Shown piece after piece: positions 1 through 6,504 of a DNA stretch of 9,267 nucleotides. Under the pieces are notes generated by a model, which was given only the letters and a program-made list of their open reading frames with translations, ran no database searches and was not told the DNA's origin. The translations under genes and the position numbers were made by a program. Source of the DNA: JBBAGE01 sp041655055 (GTDB taxonomy: Bacteria > Pseudomonadota > Alphaproteobacteria > Rhodobacterales > Rhodobacteraceae); NCBI GenBank assembly GCA_041655055.1, contig JBBAGE010000098.1, positions 1-9,267 on the forward strand. Direction: 5' to 3'. The first letter of the stretch is position 1. Every line of letters begins with the position of its first letter.

Positions 1-1
1 G

Positions 2-1354
2 AATGTGGAATTTGTCTCGGCCAATCCCACCGGGCCGATGCATGTGGGCCATGCGCGCGGCGCGGTCTTTGGCGATGCGCTGGCGAGCCTCTTGGAATAT
101 GCGGGCTATGACGTCACCCGCGAATATTACATCAACGATGGCGGCGCGCAGGTCGATGTGCTGGCGCGCTCCGCCTATGAACGCTACCGCGAAGCCTGCG
201 GCGAGACCCCGCATATCGCCGAAGGGCTTTACCCGGGCGATTATCTGGTCGAGGTCGGCACGGCCCTGCGCGAAAAATATGGCGAGAGCCTCTTGGGGCA
301 GGGCGAAGAAGTCTGGCTTGACGATGTGCGCGATTTCGCCACGGCGCGGATGATGGAGATGATCCGGGGCGATCTGGCCGCACTTGGCGTTGAAATGGAT
401 CATTTCTTCTCGGAAAAATCGCTTTATGACACCGGCCGGATCGAGGCGGCGCTGGCCGCGCTGGACGCCGCCGGGCTGATCTATGAAGGCGTGCTGGAGC
501 CCCCGAAGGGCAAGATGCCCGAGGATTGGGAGCCGCGCGAACAGACGCTCTTCCGCTCTACCCTGCACGGCGATGACGTGGACCGCCCGGTGAAGAAATC
601 CGACGGCGGCTGGACCTATTTCGCCCCCGATATCGCCTATCATTATGACAAGATCACCCGGGGCTATGATCAGCTGATTGACGTCTTTGGCGCCGATCAT
701 GGCGGCTATGTGAAGCGGATGAAGGCGGCGGTCTCGGCGCTCTCGGGGGGCAAGGTGCCGCTCGATGTGAAGCTGGTGCAACTGGTGAAGCTCTTCCAGA
801 ACGGCGAGCCGTTCAAGATGAGCAAGCGCGCCGGCACGTTTGTCACGCTGCGCGATGTGGTGGAACAGGCGGGGGCCGATGTGACCCGCTTCCACATGCT
901 CACCCGCAAGAACGACGCGCCGCTCGATTTCGATTTCGCCAAGGTGTTGGAGCAATCGAAGGACAACCCGGTGTTTTACGTCCAATATGCCCATGCGCGG
1001 ATCTGTTCCGTCCTGCGCAAGGCCGAGGCGGCGGGGATCACGCTGACGGACGCGCCGAAGCTGGAGGATGAGGCGGAATTCGCGCTTGTACGGAAGCTTG
1101 CCGAATGGCCCCGGATCATCGAGATCGCGGCACGCGGGCATGAGCCGCACCGGGTCGCCTTCTATCTCTATGAACTGGCTTCGGATTTTCATGCGCTCTG
1201 GAACCGGGGCAATGACAAACCCGCCCTGCGCTTCCTCCATGAGGGCGACGCGGCGGCCTCAAGCGCGAAAATCGCCCTGCCGCGCGCTGTTGCCGTTGTT
1301 ATTTCCGCCGGTCTTGGTATCTTGGGCGTGACCCCGGCAAGCGAGATGCGCTGA
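2..1354 (+). CDS. argS: Arginyl-tRNA synthetase, 5'-truncated by window edge
   Basis: Cytoplasmic class I aminoacyl-tRNA synthetase that charges tRNA-Arg with arginine using ATP. About 450 residues are visible. The frame is already open at the window edge (an Asn codon at 2-4 precedes GTG at 5), so roughly the first 120-130 residues, including the N-terminal tRNA-binding domain, lie outside; GTG at 5 is not the start. The ArgS signature SANPTGPMHVGHARG opens the visible part, with the class I HIGH motif as HVGH (visible residues 13-16). The KMSK loop is intact as FKMSKRAG (K271-K274 of the fragment). The C-terminal ~125 residues form the helical DALR anticodon-binding domain, starting near FYVQYAHARI and ending GVTPASEMR. 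A 77-80 nt gap separates it from the SPOR gene. No key residue is missing in the visible part, and the identification is very secure. Confidence 0.97.
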   Translation, partial: NVEFVSANPTGPMHVGHARGAVFGDALASLLEYAGYDVTREYYINDGGAQVDVLARSAYERYREACGETPHIAEGLYPGDYLVEVGTALREKYGESLLGQGEEVWLDDVRDFATARMMEMIRGDLAALGVEMDHFFSEKSLYDTGRIEAALAALDAAGLIYEGVLEPPKGKMPEDWEPREQTLFRSTLHGDDVDRPVKKSDGGWTYFAPDIAYHYDKITRGYDQLIDVFGADHGGYVKRMKAAVSALSGGKVPLDVKLVQLVKLFQNGEPFKMSKRAGTFVTLRDVVEQAGADVTRFHMLTRKNDAPLDFDFAKVLEQSKDNPVFYVQYAHARICSVLRKAEAAGITLTDAPKLEDEAEFALVRKLAEWPRIIEIAARGHEPHRVAFYLYELASDFHALWNRGNDKPALRFLHEGDAAASSAKIALPRAVAVVISAGLGILGVTPASEMR

Positions 1355-1423
1355 CAACAAGCGCACGGCTGGCCTTATCGGGGATAACGAGCAGGCAGAC
1401 CCGACCGGGAAAACGGCGGGCCA

Positions 1424-1429
1424 GTGAGG
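1424..1429 (+). promoter_or_regulatory. Ribosome binding site deciding the SPOR gene start
   Basis: The sequence GTGAGG lies upstream of two adjacent ATG codons (1432 and 1435). The GAGG core ends 5 nt before the second ATG but only 2 nt before the first, so the second ATG is favoured. The difference is a single N-terminal Met. Confidence 0.5.
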
Positions 1430-1434
1430 CGATG

Positions 1435-2526
1435 ATGGCAGTTTACGACTATGGCAGGCAGGGCGCGGCTACTGGCGATGGCTGGCAGCTTTACGGCGAT
1501 CTTGATGCGGATGGCGCGGGACGTTTCGCGCCGCACGATTGGCCTGAAACCCCCGATGATAGCGATGATGATGCCCCGCGCGGGGGCTTTGGCGGTGCCG
1601 TGCAGCGGTTTACCAATGTGGCGGGCGCGCTGGTTTCGGTCGCGCTGATCGCGGGGCTGGGGCTTTGGGGTTACAAATTGTTGGTGCGTGACGTGACCGG
1701 CGTGCCGGTTGTGGCCGCACTTGAGGGGCCGATGCGTATGGCGCCCGAAAACCCCGGCGGCCAGCAAGCCGCGCATCAGGGGCTGGCCGTCAATGCCATC
1801 GCCGCCGAGGGCGAGGCCGCGCCCCCGGCCGAGCGGCTGGCGCTTGCCCCGCGCGGGATCGGCCTGGCGGATGAGGATCAGCCGCAGGCAGCGCTTGTCC
1901 CCCAGCTTCAGGCAGCAGATGAACCCGCCGCCGCACCGCGCGTTGTGGCCCAGCCCGATGATGTGCTGGCCGCTGCCGATGTCGCGCCGGAACCGGATGA
2001 CGTTCTGACCGCTGCCGATCGGGCACCTGACGCCGTGCCCGAGGCCCTGCCATCGGGGCGCGATCCGATGCAGGTTGCCCTTGCGCTGGCGGAAATGATC
2101 GCGGCAGATTCGATGGATGATGCGGATGCCGCCCCCGCACCGGGCAGCGGCTTTGCCGGTTTCCGATCGCCCGTGCCGCAACCGCGCCCTGCGCATCTGC
2201 GCACCGAAAGCGCGGTGGCGCCCACCCCTGTTGCCTTGCGCGCCACGCCCGAGCTTGACGCCGCCACCCTGCCTGCGGGCACAAGGCTGGTGCAATTCGG
2301 CGCCTATGACACGCCCGAACAGGCCCGCGCCGAATGGGACAGGCTGGCCGCGCGCTTTGGCGATTATCTGGCCGGCAAATCGCGGGTGGTGCAACAGGCA
2401 CAATCGGGCGGTAATACATTCTATCGCCTGCGCGCCGCCGGGTTTGCGGATCTGGCCGATACGCAGCGTTTCTGCGCGGCGCTGGTGGCGGAAAACGCCG
2501 CCTGCGTTCCGGCCACGTCGCGCTGA
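1435..2526 (+). CDS. Membrane-anchored SPOR domain protein
   Basis: Probable single-pass inner-membrane protein whose periplasmic SPOR domain binds denuded septal peptidoglycan. It has 363 residues from the ATG with the better-placed ribosome site. Residues 1-60 are acidic and presumably cytoplasmic. A hydrophobic segment at about 61-84 (core VSVALIAGLGLWGY) is followed by R/K-rich residues and a long Pro/Ala/Asp-rich linker (about 95-280). The linker contains a 13-residue imperfect tandem repeat beginning PDDVL (1954-2031). The last ~82 residues resemble a SPOR fold: RLVQFGAYDTPEQARAEW, then GNTFYRLRAAGF and a C-terminal helix. The linker is poorly conserved by nature, so the call rests on the topology, the C-terminal domain and the position between argS and nagZ, where Rhodobacteraceae usually carry such a gene. 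Its stop lies 2 nt before nagZ, so the two are probably translationally coupled. Its precise role in division is not known from sequence. Confidence 0.85.
   Translation: MAVYDYGRQGAATGDGWQLYGDLDADGAGRFAPHDWPETPDDSDDDAPRGGFGGAVQRFTNVAGALVSVALIAGLGLWGYKLLVRDVTGVPVVAALEGPMRMAPENPGGQQAAHQGLAVNAIAAEGEAAPPAERLALAPRGIGLADEDQPQAALVPQLQAADEPAAAPRVVAQPDDVLAAADVAPEPDDVLTAADRAPDAVPEALPSGRDPMQVALALAEMIAADSMDDADAAPAPGSGFAGFRSPVPQPRPAHLRTESAVAPTPVALRATPELDAATLPAGTRLVQFGAYDTPEQARAEWDRLAARFGDYLAGKSRVVQQAQSGGNTFYRLRAAGFADLADTQRFCAALVAENAACVPATSR
1954..2031 (+). repeat. 39-nt degenerate tandem repeat in SPOR linker
   Basis: Two consecutive 39-nt units (1954-1992 and 1993-2031) encode PDDVLAAADVAPE and PDDVLTAADRAPD. 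Ten of the 13 residues are identical, while the DNA has drifted at synonymous sites, so this is an old in-frame duplication within a flexible periplasmic linker. Confidence 0.7.
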
Positions 2527-2528
2527 GC

Positions 2529-3530
2529 ATGGCCGGGCAGGGGGCGTTTATCCTTGGCTGCGCCGGGCCGGTGCTTGGCGCGGATGAGGCTGCGTTTTTC
2601 GCGCAGGCCCAGCCATGGGGGTTTATCCTTTTTGCGCGCAATGTGGAAAACCCCGATCAGTTGCGCGGGCTATGCGCCGCTTTGCGCGCGGCTGTGGGCC
2701 GCGATGCGCCGATCCTGATCGATCAGGAAGGCGGGCGGGTCCAGCGCCTGCGCGCGCCGCATTGGCGCGAATTTCTGCCGCCGCTGGATCAGGTCACGCG
2801 TGTGGGCCCGGCGCAGGCCGCGCGCAGCATGTGGCTGCGCGGCGCGCTGATCGGTGCGGAAATGGCCGCGCTTGGCATTGACGTGAACTGCGCCCCCACC
2901 GCCGATATTGCCAGCGACCAGACGCATGCATTTTTGCATAATCGCTGTTACGGCACCACGCCCGATGGGGTGATCGCCATGGCCCGCGCGATGGCCGATG
3001 GCATGGCCGCCTCTGGCGTGCAATCGGTGCTCAAACATATCCCCGGCCATGGGCGCGCGACGGCGGACAGCCATTTTGATCTGCCGCGGGTGGATGCGGA
3101 TCTGGCCGCGCTGCGTGCCACGGATTTCGCCCCTTTCGCCGCGCTGGCGGATCTGCCGATGGCGATGACGGCGCATATCGTCTATGACGCGCTCGACCCG
3201 GCGCAATGCGCCACGCAATCGCCCAGGGTGATCGATCTGATCCGCGGGGAAATCGGCTTTGCCGGATTGCTGATGAGCGATGATATCGCAATGCAGGCGC
3301 TATCGGGCGATATCGGTGCGCGCGGCCGGGCCTCGGTCGCGGCCGGCTGCGATCTGGTGCTGCATTGCAATGGCGATATGGCCGAAATGGTGCAGGTGGC
3401 GGATGCCTGCGGCCCGATGGGCGCCATGGCGCAGGCCCGCGCCGATGCGGTGATCGCCGCGCGGCCCAAAGGCCAACCGCTGGATATCACCGCCCTTGCC
3501 GCCGAGTTTGACGCCATGCTAGGCGCATAG
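2529..3530 (+). CDS. nagZ: Beta-N-acetylhexosaminidase NagZ (GH3)
   Basis: Glycoside hydrolase family 3 enzyme of 333 residues, a usual length for single-domain NagZ. It removes N-acetylglucosamine from GlcNAc-anhydromuramoyl peptides during peptidoglycan recycling. There is no signal peptide, consistent with a cytoplasmic enzyme. Visible motifs are ILFARN (33-38), the substrate-pocket IDQEGGRVQRL (64-74), and KHIPGHG (169-175) followed by the NagZ-type Asp-His pair D180/H182 in TADSHFD, which acts as the unusual general acid/base. The nucleophile is D251 in LLMSDDIAMQAL, matching the GH3 active-site signature. All catalytic residues are present. The ATG is 2 nt after the SPOR gene stop, and scpA begins 1 nt after its own stop, indicating one transcript. 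In species with AmpR/AmpC, NagZ products induce beta-lactamase; neither gene is seen here. Confidence 0.96.
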   Translation: MAGQGAFILGCAGPVLGADEAAFFAQAQPWGFILFARNVENPDQLRGLCAALRAAVGRDAPILIDQEGGRVQRLRAPHWREFLPPLDQVTRVGPAQAARSMWLRGALIGAEMAALGIDVNCAPTADIASDQTHAFLHNRCYGTTPDGVIAMARAMADGMAASGVQSVLKHIPGHGRATADSHFDLPRVDADLAALRATDFAPFAALADLPMAMTAHIVYDALDPAQCATQSPRVIDLIRGEIGFAGLLMSDDIAMQALSGDIGARGRASVAAGCDLVLHCNGDMAEMVQVADACGPMGAMAQARADAVIAARPKGQPLDITALAAEFDAMLGA

Positions 3531-3531
3531 G

Positions 3532-4320
3532 ATGGAACATGCCGTCATAGATCCCCAAGGCCAGACCACCGTTGAAGCCCGGCTTGCGACCGAGGCGCTG
3601 ATCGTCGATGTGGATGGGTTTGAAGGCCCGCTTGATCTGTTGCTGACGCTGTCGCGGACGCAAAAGGTCGATCTGCGCCGGGTATCGGTGCTGCAACTGG
3701 CCGAACAGTATTTGGCATTCATCGAACAGGCCAAGGCGCTGCGCATTGAACTGGCGGCGGATTATCTGGTGATGGCGGCCTGGCTTGCCTATCTTAAATC
3801 CCGGCTGCTGCTGCCCCCCGATCCCAAGGACGAAGGCCCCTCGGGCGAAGAACTGGCCGCGCATCTGGCCTTTCAACTGGAACGGCTGCAGGCGATGCGC
3901 GAGGCGGGCGCGCAACTGATGGCGCGCGATCAAAAGGGGCGCGATTTCTTTGCCCGTGGCCTGCCCGAAGATGTGCAGCGCCTGCGCAAGGTGCGCTACA
4001 CTGCCAATCTGCTGGATCTGATGCAGGCCTATTCCCGGCTGCGCACCCGCGATGATTTCCGCCCCTTTGTGCTGGACCGCGAGGCGATCTTGACGATGGA
4101 ACAGGCGCTGGAACGGATGCGCGACATGATCGGCACCACAACCGATTGGGCGACGCTGGAATCCTGGCTGCCCGAGGGGTGGGCACAGGAACCGCGCCGC
4201 AAACGTTCGGCCACGGCTGCGACCTTTGCGGCCTCGCTCGAACTGGTGAAAGCCGGGCAGGCCGAAATCCGGCAGGCCGCAGAATTCGGCCCGCTGCAAA
4301 TTCGAAAGAAACCGGCATGA
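3532..4320 (+). CDS. scpA: Segregation and condensation protein A (kleisin)
   Basis: Kleisin subunit of the SMC-ScpAB condensin, which organises and segregates the chromosome. It has 262 residues, the usual size. The N-terminal SMC-binding region carries the family hallmark FEGPLDLLLTL (30-40), followed by helical segments with RVSVLQLAEQYLAF and AADYLVMAAWLAYLKSRLLLP. A charged middle section binds ScpB in known homologues. The C-terminal winged-helix region ends FAASLELVKAGQAEIRQ. The start is 1 nt after the nagZ stop. Only a modest ribosome site is visible (AGGCG about 8 nt upstream), so coupling to nagZ translation is likely. Its last bases overlap the scpB start in an ATGA, which should help make the two partners in fixed proportion. 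The smc gene itself is not in the window. Confidence 0.96.
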   Translation: MEHAVIDPQGQTTVEARLATEALIVDVDGFEGPLDLLLTLSRTQKVDLRRVSVLQLAEQYLAFIEQAKALRIELAADYLVMAAWLAYLKSRLLLPPDPKDEGPSGEELAAHLAFQLERLQAMREAGAQLMARDQKGRDFFARGLPEDVQRLRKVRYTANLLDLMQAYSRLRTRDDFRPFVLDREAILTMEQALERMRDMIGTTTDWATLESWLPEGWAQEPRRKRSATAATFAASLELVKAGQAEIRQAAEFGPLQIRKKPA

Positions 4321-4955
4321 GCACCGCCCCCGATGATGATCTGCGCGCCGGGCTGTTTCTGGCCCCCGCGATCGAGGCGCAGGAACGCATGGTCGAGGCG
4401 ATCCTGTTCGCCAGCACCGAGCCGCTGAGCGTGGCGGCGTTGAACACGCGCATGCCCCATGGGTCGGACGCCGCCGAGGCCCTGGCCCGTCTGCGCCGCC
4501 GCTATGAGGGGCGCGGGGTGCATCTGATCAAGGTGGGCGATGGCTGGGCGATGCGCACCGCGCCGGATCTGGGCTTTTTGATGCAGCGCGAGACGGTGGA
4601 AAATCGCAAACTGTCGCGCGCGGCGATCGAAACCTTGGCGATCATCGCCTATCACCAGCCCGCCACCCGCGCCGAGATTGAGGAAATTCGCGGCGTTTCC
4701 GTCAGCCGGGGCACGATCGATCAATTGATCGATCTGGAATGGATCCGCTTTGGCCGCCGCAAACTCACGCCCGGCCGCCCGGTCACCTATGTCGTGACCG
4801 AGGCATTTCTGGATCATTTCGGGCTGGAAAGCGCGCGCGATCTGCCGGGGATCAAGGAATTGCGCGCCGCCGGTCTGCTGGATAACCGCCCGATGCCGGG
4901 CGAGGCCGAGGATGAACCCGCCCCCGGACAGGCACAATTGTTTGACCCGGATTGA
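4317..4955 (+). CDS. scpB: Segregation and condensation protein B
   Basis: ScpB is the dimeric winged-helix partner that binds the ScpA kleisin in SMC-ScpAB. The ATG at 4317 overlaps the scpA stop (ATGA), giving 212 residues. The frame is open further upstream to 4146, but that stretch lies inside scpA and does not look like ScpB, so the internal ATG is taken as the start. Family features are RMVEAILFASTEPLS in the first winged helix and LSRAAIETLAIIAYHQPATR followed by EIEEIRGVS in the second, with the conserved RGVSVSRGTIDQLI turn and the GRPVTYVVTEAFLDHFGL strand-helix. The tail is acidic and Pro-rich and probably disordered. It is the last gene of the tightly packed run; no clear terminator follows before the small gene at 5020. 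Confidence 0.95.
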   Translation: MSTAPDDDLRAGLFLAPAIEAQERMVEAILFASTEPLSVAALNTRMPHGSDAAEALARLRRRYEGRGVHLIKVGDGWAMRTAPDLGFLMQRETVENRKLSRAAIETLAIIAYHQPATRAEIEEIRGVSVSRGTIDQLIDLEWIRFGRRKLTPGRPVTYVVTEAFLDHFGLESARDLPGIKELRAAGLLDNRPMPGEAEDEPAPGQAQLFDPD

Positions 4956-5019
4956 CAGATTTCATGGAAATGGCCGCTGATATTCGTATATATGTGGTCT
5001 ATCAAGATGGGATTTGGCG

Positions 5020-5223
5020 ATGAATATGAACAGAATGATCGGGATGGTGCTGCGCATGGTCCTGCGCCCGTTGATCAGCCGGGGGATCAACAAGGGCATT
5101 TCGCGGATGGGCGGCAAGGGCGCATCGGGCAGCACGCCGCCGGGTGCAAATGCGCGCAGCCGTGAAGTTGCCAAACGCGCGCGCCAGGCGGCCAAGGTCA
5201 CCCGCCGGATCGGGCGGATGTAG
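5020..5223 (+). CDS. Small highly basic conserved hypothetical protein
   Basis: Predicted 67-residue protein of unknown function. The N-terminal ~20 residues are hydrophobic and methionine-rich with spaced arginines (MIGMVLRMVLRPLI), suggesting an amphipathic helix able to lie on a membrane. A Gly/Ser/Pro hinge (about 31-44) leads to a basic helix (REVAKRARQAAKVTRRIGRM). By eye there are 16 Arg/Lys and one acidic residue, so the net charge is about +15. The start at 5020 is chosen because GGGA at 5009-5012 sits 7 nt upstream; an in-frame TTG at 5014 is possible but unnecessary. I recall similar small Met/Arg-rich proteins near scpB or elsewhere in Rhodobacteraceae genomes, which favours a real gene, but I cannot confirm this. 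The gene begins 64 nt after scpB, and its 3' end overlaps the convergent dcd by 26 bp. Confidence 0.65.
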   Translation: MNMNRMIGMVLRMVLRPLISRGINKGISRMGGKGASGSTPPGANARSREVAKRARQAAKVTRRIGRM

Positions 5224-6298
5224 CACGGAAATGCTTGCTGAGTTTCAGCCCCTGTCCCTGATAGTTTGACGCAAGCCCCGCGCCGTAAAGGGTTTCGGGG
5301 CGCTCAGTCATGCGTTCATAGACCAGCCGGCCAACGATCTGGCCATGTTCCAGCACAAAGGGCGCTTCGTGGCAGCGCACCTCAAGCACCCCGCGCGAGC
5401 CGGTGCCGCCGGCGGCGTCATGGCCGAAGCCCGGATCAAAAAACCCGGCATAATGCACGCGAAATTCCCCGACCATCGCATAATAGGGTGCCATTTCGGC
5501 AGCATGATCGGGCGGGATATGCACGGATTCGCGGCTGACCAGAATATAGAAGGCGCCGGGATCAAGGATGATGCGGCCCTCATTCGTGCGGATTTCTTCC
5601 CAAAACTCGGCTGGTTCATAGGCCCCGATCCGGTCGAGATCGATCACCCCGGTATGCGGTTTGGCGCGGTAACCGACCAGATCGCCCGCGCCCGGGTGCA
5701 GATCGACCGAAAAGCCCAGACCATCGGAAATGACCGGATCACCATCGACCAGCCGGGCCTGCGCATGCAGCGCGCCCAATTCATCATCGCTTAGCACCGC
5801 GTGACCGGCGCGAAAACGGATCTGGTTCAGCCGCATGCCGGGCCGGACCAGCACCGAAAACGACCGGGGGCAGATTTCGGCATAAAGCGGGCCGTGATAG
5901 CCGGGGGCGATGCGGTCGAATTCCACCCCGCCATCGGTGATCGTGCGCGTAAGCAGATCCAGCCGCCCGGTCGAGCTTTTGGCATTCGCCACTGCCTGAA
6001 TCCCCTCGGGCAGCGCCAGGCTTTCCATCAGCGGCACGACATAGACGCAGCCCTTTTCCAGCACGGCGCCAGCGCCCAGATCGATGGCATGCATCTGAAA
6101 TTCCGCGATCCTTTCGGCCACGGATTTCCCTTTGCCCGTCAGGAATGACGCGCGCACGCGATAGGCAATATTGCCCAGACGCAGATCAAGGCTGGCGGGC
6201 TGGATCTGGCCGGGTTGCAGGGGGGCGCTCGGGATGATCTGGCCGGTGGCGATCATGTCGCCAATCCGCTGGCTGGGCAGAACGCCGGTCTGATACAT
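5198..6298 (-). CDS. dcd: 2'-deoxycytidine 5'-triphosphate deaminase, two-domain form
   Basis: Converts dCTP to dUTP, supplying dUMP for thymidylate synthesis. It has 366 residues, about twice the ~190-residue E. coli Dcd, and belongs to the long alphaproteobacterial form. Two dUTPase-like halves can be seen. The first has NAKSSTGRLDLLTR (105-118) and APGYHGPLYAEICPRSFSVL, with E141 at the place of the catalytic Glu of classical Dcd. The second has FFDPGFG (286-292) and GVLEVRCHEAPFVLEHGQ, where E306 aligns with E141. The first half keeps the SS(T/L)xRL phosphate-binding motif, whereas the second has lost it and may be structural. The end LKLSKHFR is typical; eight further residues (ATSARSGG) run into the convergent small gene. 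The start is supported by AAGGGAG, 6 nt upstream. It is preceded by the tRNA-Pro terminator, leaving little room for a promoter. Confidence 0.95.
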   Translation of the reverse strand: MYQTGVLPSQRIGDMIATGQIIPSAPLQPGQIQPASLDLRLGNIAYRVRASFLTGKGKSVAERIAEFQMHAIDLGAGAVLEKGCVYVVPLMESLALPEGIQAVANAKSSTGRLDLLTRTITDGGVEFDRIAPGYHGPLYAEICPRSFSVLVRPGMRLNQIRFRAGHAVLSDDELGALHAQARLVDGDPVISDGLGFSVDLHPGAGDLVGYRAKPHTGVIDLDRIGAYEPAEFWEEIRTNEGRIILDPGAFYILVSRESVHIPPDHAAEMAPYYAMVGEFRVHYAGFFDPGFGHDAAGGTGSRGVLEVRCHEAPFVLEHGQIVGRLVYERMTERPETLYGAGLASNYQGQGLKLSKHFRATSARSGG

Positions 6299-6320
6299 CG
6301 CTTGCTCCCTTGGTGGTTAC

Positions 6321-6356
6321 AAAAACGCCCGCGGCCGGCAGGCAACGGGCGGTTTT
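6321..6356 (-). terminator. Rho-independent terminator after tRNA-Pro
   Basis: Read on the minus strand, AAAACCGCCCG pairs with CGGGCGTTTTT across a 14-nt loop, with one bulged C and a terminal run of T. It begins 4 nt after the encoded CCA of the tRNA. Because both arms are A/T-flanked, it could also work in the opposite direction, though nothing is transcribed towards it from the left on the plus strand except read-through. It ends only 22 nt before the dcd start codon. Confidence 0.65.
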
Positions 6357-6360
6357 GAAA

Positions 6361-6437
6361 TGGTCGGGCTAGCAGGACTCGAACCTGCGACCTTCCGTCC
6401 CCCAGACGGACGCGCTACCAGGCTGCGCTATAGCCCG
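6361..6437 (-). tRNA. tRNA-Pro (anticodon GGG)
   Basis: A complete 77-nt tRNA gene including an encoded CCA (TGG at 6361-6363 on the plus strand) and discriminator A. The acceptor stem CGGGCTA/TAGCCCG pairs perfectly over 7 bp. The D arm contains AGCGCAGCCTGGTAGCGC with the invariant GG. The anticodon arm TCCGT-CTGGGGG-ACGGA gives anticodon GGG, reading CCC and CCU proline codons. The T arm has GCAGG-TTCGAGT-CCTGC. All stems are intact. It is followed directly by a terminator and then dcd on the same strand. Confidence 0.97.
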
Positions 6438-6447
6438 ACGTGGGGTC

Positions 6448-6475
6448 TTCATACTGATATCCGTGGCAGGGGCAA
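6448..6475 (-). promoter_or_regulatory. Possible sigma-70 type promoter for tRNA-Pro
   Basis: On the minus strand TTGCCC (6470-6475) and TATGAA (6448-6453) are 16 nt apart, each matching 4 of 6 consensus bases. The -10 ends 10 nt before the mature tRNA 5' end, which would leave a very short 5' leader. It is a plausible but weak match. Confidence 0.3.
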
Positions 6476-6504
6476 GAGGAAAGCGCATGGAAAATCGCGA
6501 TGCC

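Noticed and set aside
1375..2403. Long minus-strand open frame opposite the SPOR gene
   Set aside because: It is Arg/Gly/His-rich with no recognisable domain. The plus strand gives a coherent TM-linker-SPOR protein in an operon.
3487..4299. Minus-strand open frame opposite scpA
   Set aside because: It is a shadow of an unmistakable ScpA; its composition is typical of antisense translation.
4146..4316. Upstream extension of scpB within scpA
   Set aside because: The 57 extra residues are scpA read in another frame. The ATGA overlap at 4317 gives a normal-length ScpB.
4952..4957. TTGACA overlapping the scpB stop as a -35 for the small gene
   Set aside because: No acceptable -10 lies 16-18 nt downstream; the nearest AT-rich hexamers are 20 or more nt away, so I do not call a promoter.
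5014..5016. TTG as start of the small protein
   Set aside because: The ATG at 5020 has a better-spaced GGGA and a stronger start codon; the TTG adds only two residues.
5237..5249. GCTGA-GTT-TCAGC hairpin as terminator of the small gene
   Set aside because: It has a short stem and no T-run, and it encodes the conserved LKLSK region of Dcd.
6361..6437. tRNA-Pro as an integration site for a mobile element
   Set aside because: No integrase, direct repeat of the tRNA 3' end or foreign-looking DNA is present on either side; the neighbours are housekeeping genes.
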